Assembly (NCBI GenBank): GCA_033782935.1 | Contig: JAWQEG010001306.1 | Location: forward strand, 1,674,001 to 1,738,000 | Reading direction: 5' to 3' | Length of the DNA: 64,000 bases | Source: Petrolisthes cinctipes | Lineage: Eukaryota; Arthropoda; Malacostraca; Decapoda; Porcellanidae | In this document: piece after piece, positions 24,414 through 38,004 of the stretch | How positions within the stretch are numbered: the first letter of the stretch is position 1 | Layout of the letters: each line of letters begins with the position of its first letter | Position numbers and translations under genes: made by a program | Notes under the pieces: model-generated | The model's database searches: none | Seen by the model: the letters and a program-made list of their open reading frames with translations, nothing else | What the model was told of the DNA's origin: nothing

Positions 24414-26743
24414 AAAAACATACTGAAAATCGATCTTTTAGGTGCGCAAAAGTCGATAGGTGCATGCATTTTCTGTACCCGTTTATATCTCAAATTCTGG
24501 CCCTAAACACCCGAAAATTCAATATTTTGGGGTCCCAGAAGCGATCTGTACATGCCTACTCAGTGCTAGAATATTTTCAAAATATAGGCTAAAAACATGC
24601 TAAAAATCGATATTTTAGGTGCCAAAAAGTCGATATCTCAAATTCAGTCCCAAAACACCCGAAACTTCGATATTTAGGGGTCCCAGAAGCGATCTGTACA
24701 TGGCTACTCCGTGTTAGAGTATTTTCAAAATACAGACCAAAAACATACTGAAAATCGATCTTTTAGGTGCCCAAAAGTCGATATGTGCATGCATCTTCTT
24801 TACGCGTTTATATCTCAAATTCTGGCCCTAAACACGAAAATTCGATATTTTGGGGTCCCAGAAACGATCTGTACATGCCTACTCCGTGTTAGAGTATTTT
24901 CAAAATTCAGACCCAAAACATGCTGAAAATCGATATTTTTGGTGCCCTAAGTCAATATGTGTATGCATCTTCTATACTCGTTTATATCTCAAATTCAGGC
25001 TCAAAACACCCGAAAATTCGATATTTTGGGGTCCCAGAAGCGATCTGTACATGCCTACTCAGTGCTAGAATGTTTTCAAAATATAGGCTCAAAACATGCT
25101 CAAAATCGATATTTTAGGTGCCCAAAAGTCGATATGTGCATGCATCTTCTGTATCCGTTTATATCTCAAATTCAGGCTCAAAACACCCGAAAATTCGATA
25201 TTTTTGGGTCCCAGAAGCAATCTGTACATGCCTACTCAGTGCTAGAATATTTTCAAAATATAGGCTAAAAACATGCTAAAAATCGATATTTTATGTGCCA
25301 AAAAGTCGATATTTTAAATTCAGTCCCAAAACACCCGAAAATTCGATATTTAAGGGTCCCAGAAGGGATCTGTACATGCCTACTCCTTGTTAGAGTATTT
25401 TCAAAATACAGGCCAAAAACATACTGAAAATCGATCTTTTAGGTGCCCAAAAGTCGATATGTGCATGCATCTTCAGTACCCATTTATATCTCAAATTCAG
25501 GCTCAAAACACCCGAAAATTCGATATTTTGGGGTCCCAGAAGCGATCTGTACATGCCTACTCCGTGTTAGAGTATTTTCAAAATACATGCCCAAAACATG
25601 CTGAAAATCGATATTTTAGATTCCCAAAGTCAATATGTGCTTGTATCTTCAGTACCCGTTTATATCTCAAATTCAGGCTCAAAACACCCGAAAATTCGAT
25701 ATTTTTTGGTCCCAGAAGCGATCTGTACATGCCTACTCAGAGCTAGAATATTTTCAAAATATAGGCTAAAAACATGCTAAAAATCGATATTTTATGTGCA
25801 AAAAAGTCGATATCTCAAATTCAGTCCCAAAACACCCGAAAATTCGATATTTAGGGGTCCCAGAAGGGATCTGTACATGCCTACTCCGTGTTAGAGTATT
25901 TTCAAAATATAGGCCAAAAACATACTGAAAATCGATCTTTTAGGTGCCCAAAAGTCGATATGTGCATGCATCTTCAATACCCGTTTACATCTCAAATTCA
26001 ATCTCAAAACACCCGAAAATTCGATATTTTTGGGTCCCAGAAGCAATCGGAACATGCCTACTCAGTGCTAGAATATTTTCAAAATATAGGCTAAAAACAT
26101 GCTAAAAATCGATATTTTAGGTGCCAAAAAGTCGATATCTCAAATTCAGTCCCAAAACACCCGAAAATTCGATATTTATGGGTCCCAGAAGCGATCTGTA
26201 CATGCCTACTCCGTGCTAGAGTATTTTCAAAATACAGGCCAAAAACATACTGAAAATCGATCATTTAGGTGCCCAAAAGTCGATATGTGCATGCATCTTC
26301 TGTACCCGTTTATATCTCAAATTCAGGCCCTAAACACCCGAAAATTCGATATTTTGGGGTCCCAGAAGCAATCTGTACATGCCTACTCAGTGCTAGAGTA
26401 TTTTCAAAATACATGCCCAAAACATGCTCAAAATCGATATTTTAAGTGCCCAAAAGTCGATAAGTGCATGCATCTTCTGTACCCGTTTTTATCTCAAATT
26501 CAGGCTCAAAACACCCGAAAATTCGATATTTTTTGGGTCCCAGAAGCGATCTGTACATGCCTACTCAGAGCTAGAATATTTTCAAAATATAGGCTAAAAA
26601 CATGCTAAAAATCGATATTTTATGTGCCAAAAAGTCGATATCTCAAATTCAGTCCCAAAACACCCGAAAATTCGATATTTAGGGGTCCCAGAAGGGATCT
26701 GTACATGCCTACTCCGTGTTAGAGTATTTTCAAAATACAGGCC
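24414..26743 (+). repeat. 2330-bp tandem duplication, copy 1
   Basis: Matches the next block at offset 2330. Shared rare features include the 3-base loss in AAACACGAAAATTCG near 24832 (and 27162), GATATTTTAAATTCAG near 25309 (and 27639), TACTCCTTGTTAG near 25382, and TCAATATGTGCTTGTATC near 25630. The copies differ at few sites, for example TACCCATTTATATC near 25488 versus TACCCGTTTATATC in copy 2, and TTCAATCTCAAAAC near 25996 versus TTCAGGCTCAAAAC. Confidence 0.92.
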
Positions 26744-29073
26744 AAAAACATACTGAAAATCGATCTTTTAGGTGCGCAAAAGTCGATAGGTGCATGCATT
26801 TTCTGTACCCGTTTATATCTCAAATTCTGGCCCTAAACACCCGAAAATTCAATATTTTGGGGTCCCAGAAACGATCTGTACATGCCTACTCAGTGCTAGA
26901 ATATTTTCAAAATATAGGCTAAAAACATGCTAAAAATCGATATTTTAGGTGCCAAAAAGTCGATATCTCAAATTCAGTCCCAAAACACCCGAAACTTCGA
27001 TATTTAGGGGTCCCAGAAGCGATCTGTACATGGCTACTCCGTGTTAGAGTATTTTCAAAATACAGACCAAAAACATACTGAAAATCGATCTTTTAGGTGC
27101 CCAAAAGTCGATATGTGCATGCATCTTCTTTACGCGTTTATATCTCAAATTCTGGCCCTAAACACGAAAATTCGATATTTTGGGGTCCCAGAAACGATCT
27201 GTACATGCCTACTCCGTGTTAGAGTATTTTCAAAATTCAGACCCAAAACATGCTGAAAATCGATATTTTTGGTGCCCTAAGTCAATATGTGTATGCATCT
27301 TCTATACTCGTTTATATCTCAAATTCAGGCTCAAAACACCCGAAAATTCGATATTTTGGGGTCCCAGAAGCGATCTGTACATGCCTACTCAGTGCTAGAA
27401 TGTTTTCAAAATATAGGCTCAAAACATGCTCAAAATCGATATTTTAGGTGCCCAAAAGTCGATATGTGCATGCATCTTCTGTATCCGTTTATATCTCAAA
27501 TTCAGGCTCAAAACACCCGAAAATTCGATATTTTTGGGTCCCAGAAGCAATCTGTACATGCCTACTCAGTGCTAGAATATTTTCAAAATATAGGCTAAAA
27601 ACATGCTAAAAATCGATATTTTATGTGCCAAAAAGTCGATATTTTAAATTCAGTCCCAAAACACCCGAAAATTCGATATTTAAGGGTCCCAGAAGGGATC
27701 TGTACATGCCTACTCCTTGTTAGAGTATTTTCAAAATACAGGCCAAAAACATACTGAAAATCGATCTTTTAGGTGCCCAAAAGTCGATATGTGCATGCAT
27801 CTTCAGTACCCGTTTATATCTCAAATTCAGGCTCAAAACACCCGAAAATTCGATATTTTGGGGTCCCAGAAGCGATCTGTACATGCCTACTCCGTGTTAG
27901 AGTATTTTCAAAATACATGCCCAAAACATGCTGAAAATCGATATTTTAGATTCCCAAAGTCAATATGTGCTTGTATCTTCAGTACCCGTTTATATCTCAA
28001 ATTCAGGCTCAAAACACCCGAAAATTCGATATTTTTTGGTCCCAGAAGCGATCTGTACATGCCTACTCAGAGCTAGAATATTTTCAAAATATAGGCTAAA
28101 AACATGCTAAAAATCGATATTTTATGTGCAAAAAAGTCGATATCTCAAATTCAGTCCCAAAACACCCGAAAATTCGATATTTAGGGGTCCCAGAAGGGAT
28201 CTGTACATGCCTACTCCGTGTTAGAGTATTTTCAAAATATAGGCCAAAAACATACTGAAAATCGATCTTTTAGGTGCCCAAAAGTCGATATGTGCATGCA
28301 TCTTCAATACCCGTTTACATCTCAAATTCAGGCTCAAAACACCCGAAAATTCGATATTTTTGGGTCCCAGAAGCAATCGGAACATGCCTACTCAGTGCTA
28401 GAATATTTTCAAAATATAGGCTAAAAACATGCTAAAAATCGATATTTTAGGTGCCAAAAAGTCGATATCTCAAATTCAGTCCCAAAACACCCGAAAATTC
28501 GATATTTATGCGTCCCAGAAGCGATCTGTACATGCCTACTCCGTGCTAGAGTATTTTCAAAATACAGGCCAAAAACATACTGAAAATCGATCATTTAGGT
28601 GCCCAAAAGTCGATATGTGCATGCATCTTCTGTACCCGTTTATATCTCAAATTCAGGCCCTAAACACCCGAAAATTCGATATTTTGGGGTACCAGAAGCA
28701 ATCTGTACATGCCTACTCAGTGCTAGAGTATTTTCAAAATACATGCCCAAAACATGCTCAAAATCGATATTTTAAGTGCCCAAAAGTCGATAAGTGCATG
28801 CATCTTCTGTACCCGTTTTTATCTCAAATTCAGGCTCAAAACACCCGAAAATTCGATATTTTTTGGGTCCCAGAAGCGATCTGTACATGCCTACTCAGAG
28901 CTAGAATATTTTCAAAATATAGGCTAAAAACATGCTAAAAATCGATATTTTATGTGCCAAAAAGTCGATATCTCAAATTCAGTCCCAAAACACCCGAAAA
29001 TTCGATATTTAGGGGTCCCAGAAGGGATCTGTACATGCCTACTCCGTGTTAGAGTATTTTCAAAATACAGGCC
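26744..29073 (+). repeat. 2330-bp tandem duplication, copy 2
   Basis: The copy begins inside a hybrid long monomer (26691-26867). To the left it matches the monomer at about 29021; to the right it matches the GTGCGCAAAAGTCGATAGG monomer near 24438. The switch lies within AAAAACATACTGAAAATCGA and its next bases, 26744-26766. The hybrid has normal length (177 bp), so the exchange was in register. Confidence 0.92.
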
Positions 29074-32000
29074 AAAAACATACTGAAAATCGATCTCTTA
29101 GGTGCCCAAAAGTCGATATGTGCATGCATCTTCAGTACCCGTTTATATCTCAAATTCAGGCTCAAAACACCCGAAAATTCGATATTTTTGGGTCCCAGAA
29201 GCGATCTGTACATGCCTACTCAGAGCTAGAATATTTTCAAAATATAGGCTAAAAACATGCTAAAAATCGATATTTTATGTGCCAAAAAGTCGATATCTCA
29301 AATTCAGTCCCAAAACACCCGAAAATTCGATATTTAAGGGTCCCAGAAGGGATCTGTACATGCCTACTCCATGTTAGAGTATTTTCAAAATACAGGCCAA
29401 AAACATACTGAAAATCGATCTTTTAGATGCCCAAAAGTCGATATGTGCATGCATCTTCAGTACCCGTTTACATCTCAAATTCAGGCTCAAAACACCCGAA
29501 AATTCAATATTTTGGGGTCCCAGAAGCAATCTGTACATGCATACTCAGTGCTAGAATATTTTCAAAATATAGGCTAAAAACATGCTAAAAATCGATATTT
29601 TAGGTGCCAAAAAGTCGATATCTCAAATTCAGTCCCAAAACACCCGAAAATTCGATATTTAGGGGTCCCAGAGGCAATCTGTACATGCTTAATCCGTGTT
29701 AGAGAATTTTCAAAATACAAGCAAAAAACATACTGAAAATCGATCTTTTAGGTGCGCAAAAGTCGATAGGTTCATGCATTTTCTGTACCCATTTATATCT
29801 CAAATTCTGGCCCTAAACACCCGAAAATTCAATATTTTGGGGTCCCAGAAGCGATCTGTACATGCCTACTCAGTGCTAGAATATTTTCAAAATATAGGCT
29901 AAAAACATGCTAAAAATCGATATTTTATGTGCCAAAAAGTCGATATCTCAAATTCAGTTCCAAAACACCCGAAACTTCGATATTTTGGGGTCCCAGAAGC
30001 GATCTGTACATGGCTACTCCGTGTTAGAGTATTTTTAAAATACAGGCCAAAAACATACTGAAAATCGATCTTTTAGGTGCCCAAAAGTCGATATGTGCAT
30101 GCATCTTCTATACGCGTTTATATCTCAAATTCTGGCCCTAAACACCCGAAAATTCGATATTTTGGGGTCCCAGAAGCGATCTGTACATGCCTACTCCGTG
30201 TTAGAGTATTTTCAAAATTCAGGCCCAAAACATGCTGAAAATCGATATTTTTGGTGCCCTAAGTCAATATGTGCATGCATCTTCTATACTCGTTTATATC
30301 TCAAATTCAGGCTCAAAACACCCGAAAATTCGATATTTTGGGGTCCCAGAAGCGATCTTTACATGCCTACTCAGTGCTAGAATGTTTTCAAAATATAGGC
30401 TCAAAACATGCTCAAAATCGATATTTTAGGTGCCCAAAAGTCGATATGTGCATGCATCTTCTGTACCCGTTTATATCTCAAATTCAGGCTCAAAACACCC
30501 GAAAATTCGATATTTTTGGGTCCCAGAAGCAATCTGTACATGCCTACTCAGTGCTAGAATATTTTCAAAATATAGGCTAAAAACATGCTAAAAATCGATA
30601 TTTTAGGTGCCAAAAAGTCGATATCTCAAATTCAGTCCCAAAACACCCGAAAATTCGATATTTATGGGTCCCAGAAGCGATCTGTACATGCCTACTCCGT
30701 GCTAGAGTATTTTCAAAATACAGGCCAAAAACATACTGAAAATCGATCATTTAGGTGCCCAAAAGTCGATATGTGCATGCATCTTCTGTACCCGTTTATA
30801 TCTCAAATTCAGGCCCTAAACACCCGAAAATTCGATATTTTGGGGTCCCAGAAGCGATCTGTACATGCCTACTCAGTGCTAGAGTATTTTCAAAATACAT
30901 GCCCAAAACATGCTCAAAATCGATATTTTAAGTGCCCAAAAGTCGATAAGTGCATGCATCTTCTGTACCCGTTTTTATCTCAAATTCAGGCTCAAAACAC
31001 CCGAAAATTCGATATTTTTTGGGTCCCAAAAGCGATCTGTACATGCCTACTCAGAGCTAGAATATTTTCAAAATATAGGCTAAAAACATGCTAAAAATCG
31101 ATATTTTATGTGCCAAAAAGTCGATATCTCAAATTCAGTCCCAAAACACCCGAAAATTCGATATTTAGGGGTCCCAGAAGGGATCTGTACATGCCTACTC
31201 CGTGTTAGAGTATTTTCAAAATACAGGCCAAAAACATACTGAAAATCGATCTCTTAGGTGCCCAAAAGTCGATATGTGCATGCATCTTCAGTACCCGTTT
31301 ATATCTCAAATTCAGGCTCAAAACACCCGAAAATTCGATATTTTTGGGTCCCAGAAGCGATCTGTACATGCCTACTCAGAGCTAGAATATTTTCAAAATA
31401 TAGGCTAAAAACATGCTAAAAATCGATATTTTATGTGCCAAAAAGTCGATATCTCAAATTCAGTCCCAAAACACCCGAAAATTCGATATTTAAGGGTCCC
31501 AGAAGGGATCTGTACATGCCTACTCCATGTTAGAGTATTTTCAAAATACAGGCCAAAAACATACTGAAAATCGATCTTTTAGATGCCCAAAAGTCGATAT
31601 GTGCATGCATCTTCAGTACCCGTTTACATCTCAAATTCAGGCTCAAAACACCCGAAAATTCAATATTTTGGGGTCCCAGAAGCAATCTGTACATGCATAC
31701 TCAGTGCTAGAATATTTTCAAAATATAGGCTAAAAACATGCTAAAAATCGATATTTTAGGTGCCAAAAAGTCGATATCTCAAATTCAGTCCCAAAACACC
31801 CGAAAATTCGATATTTAGGGGTCCCAGAGGCAATCTGTACATGCTTAATCCGTGTTAGAGAATTTTCAAAATACAAGCAAAAAACATACTGAAAATCGAT
31901 CTTTTAGGTGCGCAAAAGTCGATAGGTTCATGCATTTTCTGTACCCATTTATATCTCAAATTCTGGCCCTAAACACCCGAAAATTCAATATTTTGGGGTC

Positions 32001-33356
32001 CCAGAAGCGATCTGTACATGCCTACTCAGTGCTAGAATATTTTCAAAATATAGGCTAAAAACATGCTAAAAATCGATATTTTATGTGCCAAAAAGTCGAT
32101 ATCTCAAATTCAGTTCCAAAACACCCGAAACTTCGATATTTTGGGGTCCCAGAAGCGATCTGTACATGGCTACTCCGTGTTAGAGTATTTTTAAAATACA
32201 GGCCAAAAACATACTGAAAATCGATCTTTTAGGTGCCCAAAAGTCGATATGTGCATGCATCTTCTATACGCGTTTATATCTCAAATTCTGGCCCTAAACA
32301 CCCGAAAATTCGATATTTTGGGGTCCCAGAAGCGATCTGTACATGCCTACTCCGTGTTAGAGTATTTTCAAAATTCAGGCCCAAAACATGCTGAAAATCG
32401 ATATTTTTGGTGCCCTAAGTCAATATGTGCATGCATCTTCTATACTCGTTTATATCTCAAATTCAGGCTCAAAACACCCGAAAATTCGATATTTTGGGGT
32501 CCCAGAAGCGATCTTTACATGCCTACTCAGTGCTAGAATGTTTTCAAAATATAGGCTCAAAACATGCTCAAAATCGATATTTTAGGTGCCCAAAAGTCGA
32601 TATGTGCATGCATCTTCTGTACCCGTTTATATCTCAAATTCAGGCTCAAAACACCCGAAAATTCGATATTTTTGGGTCCCAGAAGCAATCTGTACATGCC
32701 TACTCAGTGCTAGAATATTTTCAAAATATAGGCTAAAAACATGCTAAAAATCGATATTTTAGGTGCCAAAAAGTCGATATCTCAAATTCAGTCCCAAAAC
32801 ACCCGAAAATTCGATATTTATGGGTCCCAGAAGCGATCTGTACATGCCTACTCCGTGCTAGAGTATTTTCAAAATACAGGCCAAAAACATACTGAAAATC
32901 GATCATTTAGGTGCCCAAAAGTCGATATGTGCATGCATCTTCTGTACCCGTTTATATCTCAAATTCAGGCCCTAAACACCCGAAAATTCGATATTTTGGG
33001 GTCCCAGAAGCGATCTGTACATGCCTACTCAGTGCTAGAGTATTTTCAAAATACATGCCCAAAACATGCTCAAAATCGATATTTTAAGTGCCCAAAAGTC
33101 GATAAGTGCATGCATCTTCTGTACCCGTTTTTATCTCAAATTCAGGCTCAAAACACCCGAAAATTCGATATTTTTTGGGTCCCAAAAGCGATCTGTACAT
33201 GCCTACTCAGAGCTAGAATATTTTCAAAATATAGGCTAAAAACATGCTAAAAATCGATATTTTATGTGCCAAAAAGTCGATATCTCAAATTCAGTCCCAA
33301 AACACCCGAAAATTCGATATTTAGGGGTCCCAGAAGGGATCTGTACATGCCTACTC
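28390..33356 (+). repeat. 2156-bp higher-order unit, about 2.3 tandem copies
   Basis: Matching at offset 2156 runs from about 28.4 kb to 31200, so 29.05-31.20 kb and 31.20-33.36 kb are successive copies and 28.4-29.05 kb is a more diverged partial copy. The match ends at 31201, where CTCCGTG faces CTCGGTG at 33357. The length equals eight 177-bp plus five 148-bp monomers. Shared variants include GATCTCTTAGG, CTTAATCCGTG and the GATAGGTTCATGC monomer near 29770 and 31926. Confidence 0.88.
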
Positions 33357-33640
33357 GGTGTTAGAGTATTTTCAAAATACAGGCCAAAAACATACTGAAA
33401 ATCCATCTTTTAGGTGCCCAAAAGTCGATATGTGCATGCATCTTCAGTACCCGTTTACATCTCAAATTCAGGCTCAAAACACCCGAAAATTCGATATTTT
33501 TGGGTCCCAGAAGCAATCTGAACATGCCTACTCAGTGCTAGAATATTTTCAAAATATAGGCTAAAAACATGCTAAAAATCGATATTTTAGATGCCAAAAA
33601 GTCGATATCTCAAATTCAGTCCCAAAACACCCGAAAATTC

Positions 33641-33662
33641 GATATTTATGTTTCAAAGAAGC
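33641..33662 (+). repeat. Lineage-marker variant TATGTTTCAAAGAAG
   Basis: Here the end of a short monomer reads ATATTTATGTTTCAAAG instead of ATATTTATGGGTCCCAG. The same rare multi-base change occurs at only three other places: 40553, 45989 and 56208. Their spacings (6912, 5436, 10219) equal the duplication offsets, so it tags descendants of one monomer. Confidence 0.85.
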
Positions 33663-34008
33663 GATCTGTACATTCCTACTCCGTGCTAGAGTATTTTCAA
33701 AATACAGGCCAAAAACATACTGAAAATCGATCATTTAGGTGCCCAAAAGTCGATATGTGCATGCATCTTCTGTACCCGTTTTTATCTCAAATTCAGTCTC
33801 AAAACACCCGAAAATTCGATATTTTTTGGGTCCCAGAAGCGATCTGTACATGCCTACTCAGAGCTAGAATATTTTCAAAATATAGGCTAAAAATATGCTA
33901 AATATCGATATTTTATGTGCCAAAAAGTCGATATCTCAAATTCAGTCCCAAAACACTCGAAAATTCGATATTTAGGGGTCCCAGAAGGGATCTGTACATG
34001 CCTACTCC

Positions 34009-35958
34009 GTGTTAGAATATTTTCAAAATACAGGCCAAAAACATACTGAAAATCGATCTCTTAGGTGCCCAAAAGTCGATATGTGCATGCATCTTCAGTA
34101 CCCGTTTATATCTCAAATTCAGGCTCAAAACACCCGAAAATTCAATATTTTTGGGTCCCAGAAGCGATCTGTACATGCCTACTCAGAGCTAGAATATTTT
34201 CAAAATATAGGCTAAAAACATGCTAAAAATCGATATTTTATGTGCCAAAAAGTCGATATCTCAAATTCAGTCCCAAAACACTCGAAAATTCGATATTTAG
34301 GGGTCCCAGAAGGGATCTGTACATGCCTACTCCGTGTTAGAGTATTTTCAAAATACAGGCCAAAAACATACTGAAAATCGATCTTTTAGATGCGCAAAAG
34401 TCGATATGTGCATGCATCTTCAGTACCCGTTTACATCTCAAATTCAGGCTCAAAACACCCGAAAATTCAATATTTTGGGGTCCCAGAAGCGATCTGTACA
34501 TGCCTACTCAGAGCTAGAATATTTTCAAAATATAGGCTAAAAACATGCTAAAAACCGATATTTTATGTGCCAAAAAGTCGATATCTCAAATTCAGTCCCA
34601 AAACACTCGAAAATTCGATATTTAGGGGTCCCAGAAGGGATCTGTACATGCCTACTCCATGTTAGAGTATTTTCAAAATACAGGCCAAAAACATACTGAA
34701 AATCGATCTCTTAGGTGCCCAAAAGTCGATATGTGCATGCATCTTCAGTACCCGTTTATATCTCAAATTCAGGCTGAAAACACCCGAAAATTCGATATTT
34801 TTGGGTCCCAGAAGCGATCTGTACATGCCTACTCAGAGCTAGAATATTTTCAAAATATAGGCTAAAAACATGCTAAAAATCGATATTTTATGTGCCAAAA
34901 AGTCGATATCTAAAATTCAGTCCCAAAACACCCGAAAATTCGATATTTAGGGGTCCCAGAAGGGATCTGTACATGCCTACTCCGTGTAAGAGTATTTTCA
35001 AAATACAGGCCAAAAACATACTGAAAATCGATCTTTTAGATGCCCAAAAGTCGATATGTGCATGCATCTTCAGTACCCGTTTACATCTCAAATTCAGGCT
35101 CAAAACACCCGAAAATTCAATATTTTGGGGTCCCAGAAGCAATCTGTACATGCATACTCAGTGCTAGAATATTTTCAAAATATAGGCTCAAAACATGCTA
35201 AAAATCGATATTTTAGGTGCCAAAAAGTCGATATCTCAAATTCAGTCCCAAAACACCCGAAAATTCGATATTTATGGGTCCCAGAAGCGATCTGTACATG
35301 CCTACTCCGTGCTAGAGTATTTTCAAAATACAGGCCAAAAACATACTGAAAATCGATCATTTAGGTGCCCAAAAGTCGATATGTGCATGCATCTTCAGTA
35401 CCCGTTTACATCTCAAATTCAGGCTCAAAACACCCGAAAATTCAATATTTTGGGGTCCCAGAAGCAATCTGTACATGCATACTCAGTGCTAGAATATTTT
35501 CAAAAAATAGGCTAAAAACATGCTAAAAATCGATATTTTAGGTGCCAAAAAGTCGATATCTCAAATTCAGTCCCAAAACACCCGAAAATTCGATATTTAG
35601 GGGTCCCAGAGGCAATCTGTACATGCTTACTCCGTGTTAGAGAATTTTCAAAATACAGGCAAAAAACATACTGAAAATCGATCTTTTAGGTGCGCAAAAG
35701 TCGATAGGTTCATGCATTTTCTGTACCCATTTATATCTCAAATTCTGGCCCTAAACACCCGAAAATTCAATATTTTGGGGTCCCAGAAGCGATCTGTACA
35801 TGCCTACTCAGTGCTAGAATATTTTCAAAATATAGGCTAAAAACATGCTAAAAATCGATATTTTATGTGCCAAAAATTCGATATCTCAAATTCAGTTCCA
35901 AAACACCCGAAACTTCGATGTTTAGGGGTCCCAGAAGCGATCTGTACATGGCTACTCC
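34009..35958 (+). repeat. Strict 325-bp dimer ladder (6 units)
   Basis: Equivalent TTAGAATATTTTC/TTAGAGTATTTTC points at 34009, 34334, 34659, 34984, 35309, 35634 and 35959 are exactly 325 bp apart, with no net indel over 1950 bp. The same ladder recurs at 40921-42871 through the 6912-bp duplication, and a related one at 46534-48484. Confidence 0.9.
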
Positions 35959-37994
35959 GTGTTAGAGTATTTTCAAAATACAGGCCAAAAACTTACTGAA
36001 AATCGATCTTTTAGGTGCCCAAAAGTCGATATGTGCATGTATCTTCTATACGCGTTTATATCTCAAATTCTGGCCCTAAACACCCGAAAATTCGATATTT
36101 TGGGGTCCCAGAAGCGATCTGTACATGCCTACTCCGTGTTAGAGTATTTTCAAAATTCAGGCCCAAAACATGCTGAAAATCGATATTTTTGGTGCCCTAA
36201 GTCAATATGTGTATGCATCTTCTATACTCGTTTATATCTCAAATTCAGGCTCAAAACACCCGAAAATTCGATATTTTGGTGTCCCAGAAGCGATCTGTAC
36301 ATGCCTACTCAGTGCTAGAATGTTTTCAAAATATAGGCTCAAAACATGCTCAAAATCGATATTTTAGGTGCCAAAAAGTCGATATCTCAAATTCAGTCCC
36401 AAAACACCCGAAAATTCGATATTTATGGGTCCCAGAAACGATCTGTACTTGCCTACTCCGTGCTAGAGTATTTTCAAAATACAGGCCAAAAACATACTGA
36501 AAATCGATCATTTAGGTGCCCAAAAGTCGATATGTGCATGCATCTTCTGTACCCGTTTATATCTCAAATTCAGGCCCTAAACACCCGAAAATTCGATATT
36601 TTGGGGTCCCAGAAGCGATCTGTACATGCCTACTCAGTGCTAGAGTATTTTCAAAATACATGCCCAAAACATGCTCAAAATCGATATTTTAAGTGCCCAA
36701 AAGTCGATAAGTGCATGCATCTTCTGTACCCGTTTTTATCTCAAATTCAGGCTCAAAACACCCGAAAAATCGATATTTTTTGGGTCCCAGAAGCGATCTG
36801 TACATGCCTACTCAGAGCTAGAATATTTTCAAAATATAGGCTAAAAACATGCTAAAAATCGATATTTTATGTGCCAAAAAGTCGATATCTCAAATTCAGT
36901 CCCAAAACACCCGAAAATTCGATATTTAGGGTTCCCAGAAGGGATCTGTACATGCCTACTCCGTGTTAGAGTATTTTCAAAATACAGGCCAAAAACATAC
37001 TGAAAATCGATCTTTTAGATGCCCAAAAGTCGATATGTGCATGCATCTTCAGTACCCGTTTAAATCTCAAATTCAGGCTCAAAACACCCGAAAATTCAAT
37101 ATTTTGGGGTCCCAGAAGCAATCTGTACATGCATACTCAGTGCTAGAATATTTTCAAAATATGGGCTAAAAACATGCTAAAAATCGATATTTTAGGTGCC
37201 AAAAAGTCGATATCTCAAATTCAGTCCCAAAACACCCGAAAATTCGATATTTAGGGGTCCCAGAGGCAATCTGTACATGCTTACTCTGTGTTAGAGAATT
37301 TTCAAAATACAGGCAAAAAACATACTGAAAATCGATCTTTTAGGTGCGCAAAAGTCGATAGGTTCATGCATTTTCTGTACCCATTTATATCTCAAATTCT
37401 GGCCCTAAACACCCGAAAATTCAATATTTTGGGGTCCCAGAAGCGATCTGTACATGCCTACTCAGTGCTAGAATATTTTCAAAATATAGGCTAAAAACAT
37501 GCTAAAAATCGATATTTTATGTGCCAAAAAGTCGATATCTCAAATTCAGTTCCAAAACACCCGAAACTTCGATATTTTGGGGTCCCAGAAGCGATCTGTA
37601 CATGGCTACTCCGTGTTAGAGTATTTTTAAAATACAGGCCAAAAACATACTGAAAATCGATCTTTTAGGTGCCCAAAAGTCGATATGTGCATGCATCTTC
37701 TATACGCGTTTATATCTCAAATTCTGGCCCTAAACACCCGAAAATTCGATATTTTGGGGTCCCAGAAGCGATCTGTACATGCCTACTCCGTGTTAGAGTA
37801 TTTTCAAAATTCAGGCCCAAAACATGCTGAAAATCGATATTTTTGGTGCCCTAAGTCAATATGTGTATGCATCTTCTATACTCGTTTATATCTCAAATTC
37901 AGGCTCAAAACACCCGAAAATTCGATATTTTGGGGTCCCAGAAGCGATCTTTACATGCCTACTCAGTGCTAGAATGTTTTCAAAATATAGGCTC

Positions 37995-38004
37995 AAAACA
38001 TGCT
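37995..38004 (+). other. Duplication junction of the 6912-bp repeat
   Basis: The bases AAAACATGCT are common to both parents. To the left, C at 37994 agrees with the end of copy 2 and not with the start of copy 1 (A). To the right, A at 38005 agrees with 31093, where the end of copy 2 has C at 44917. The hybrid monomer keeps its normal 148-bp length. Confidence 0.88.

Larger units (their letters stand above)
31093..38004 (+). repeat. 6912-bp higher-order repeat, copy 1
   Basis: A block of about 42 monomers (24 long plus 18 short fits the length, though such a fit is not unique). It contains a ladder of exact 325-bp dimers from 34009 to 35959 (six intervals, 1950 bp) and the rare TATGTTTCAAAGAAG variant near 33647. 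I saw no difference from copy 2 in the stretches compared. Confidence 0.93.

Noticed and set aside
34888..35151. Minus-strand open frames of about 87 codons, repeated at 41800, 47738, 51016 and 57956
   Set aside because: Antisense shadows of the satellite; they recur only because the block was duplicated.
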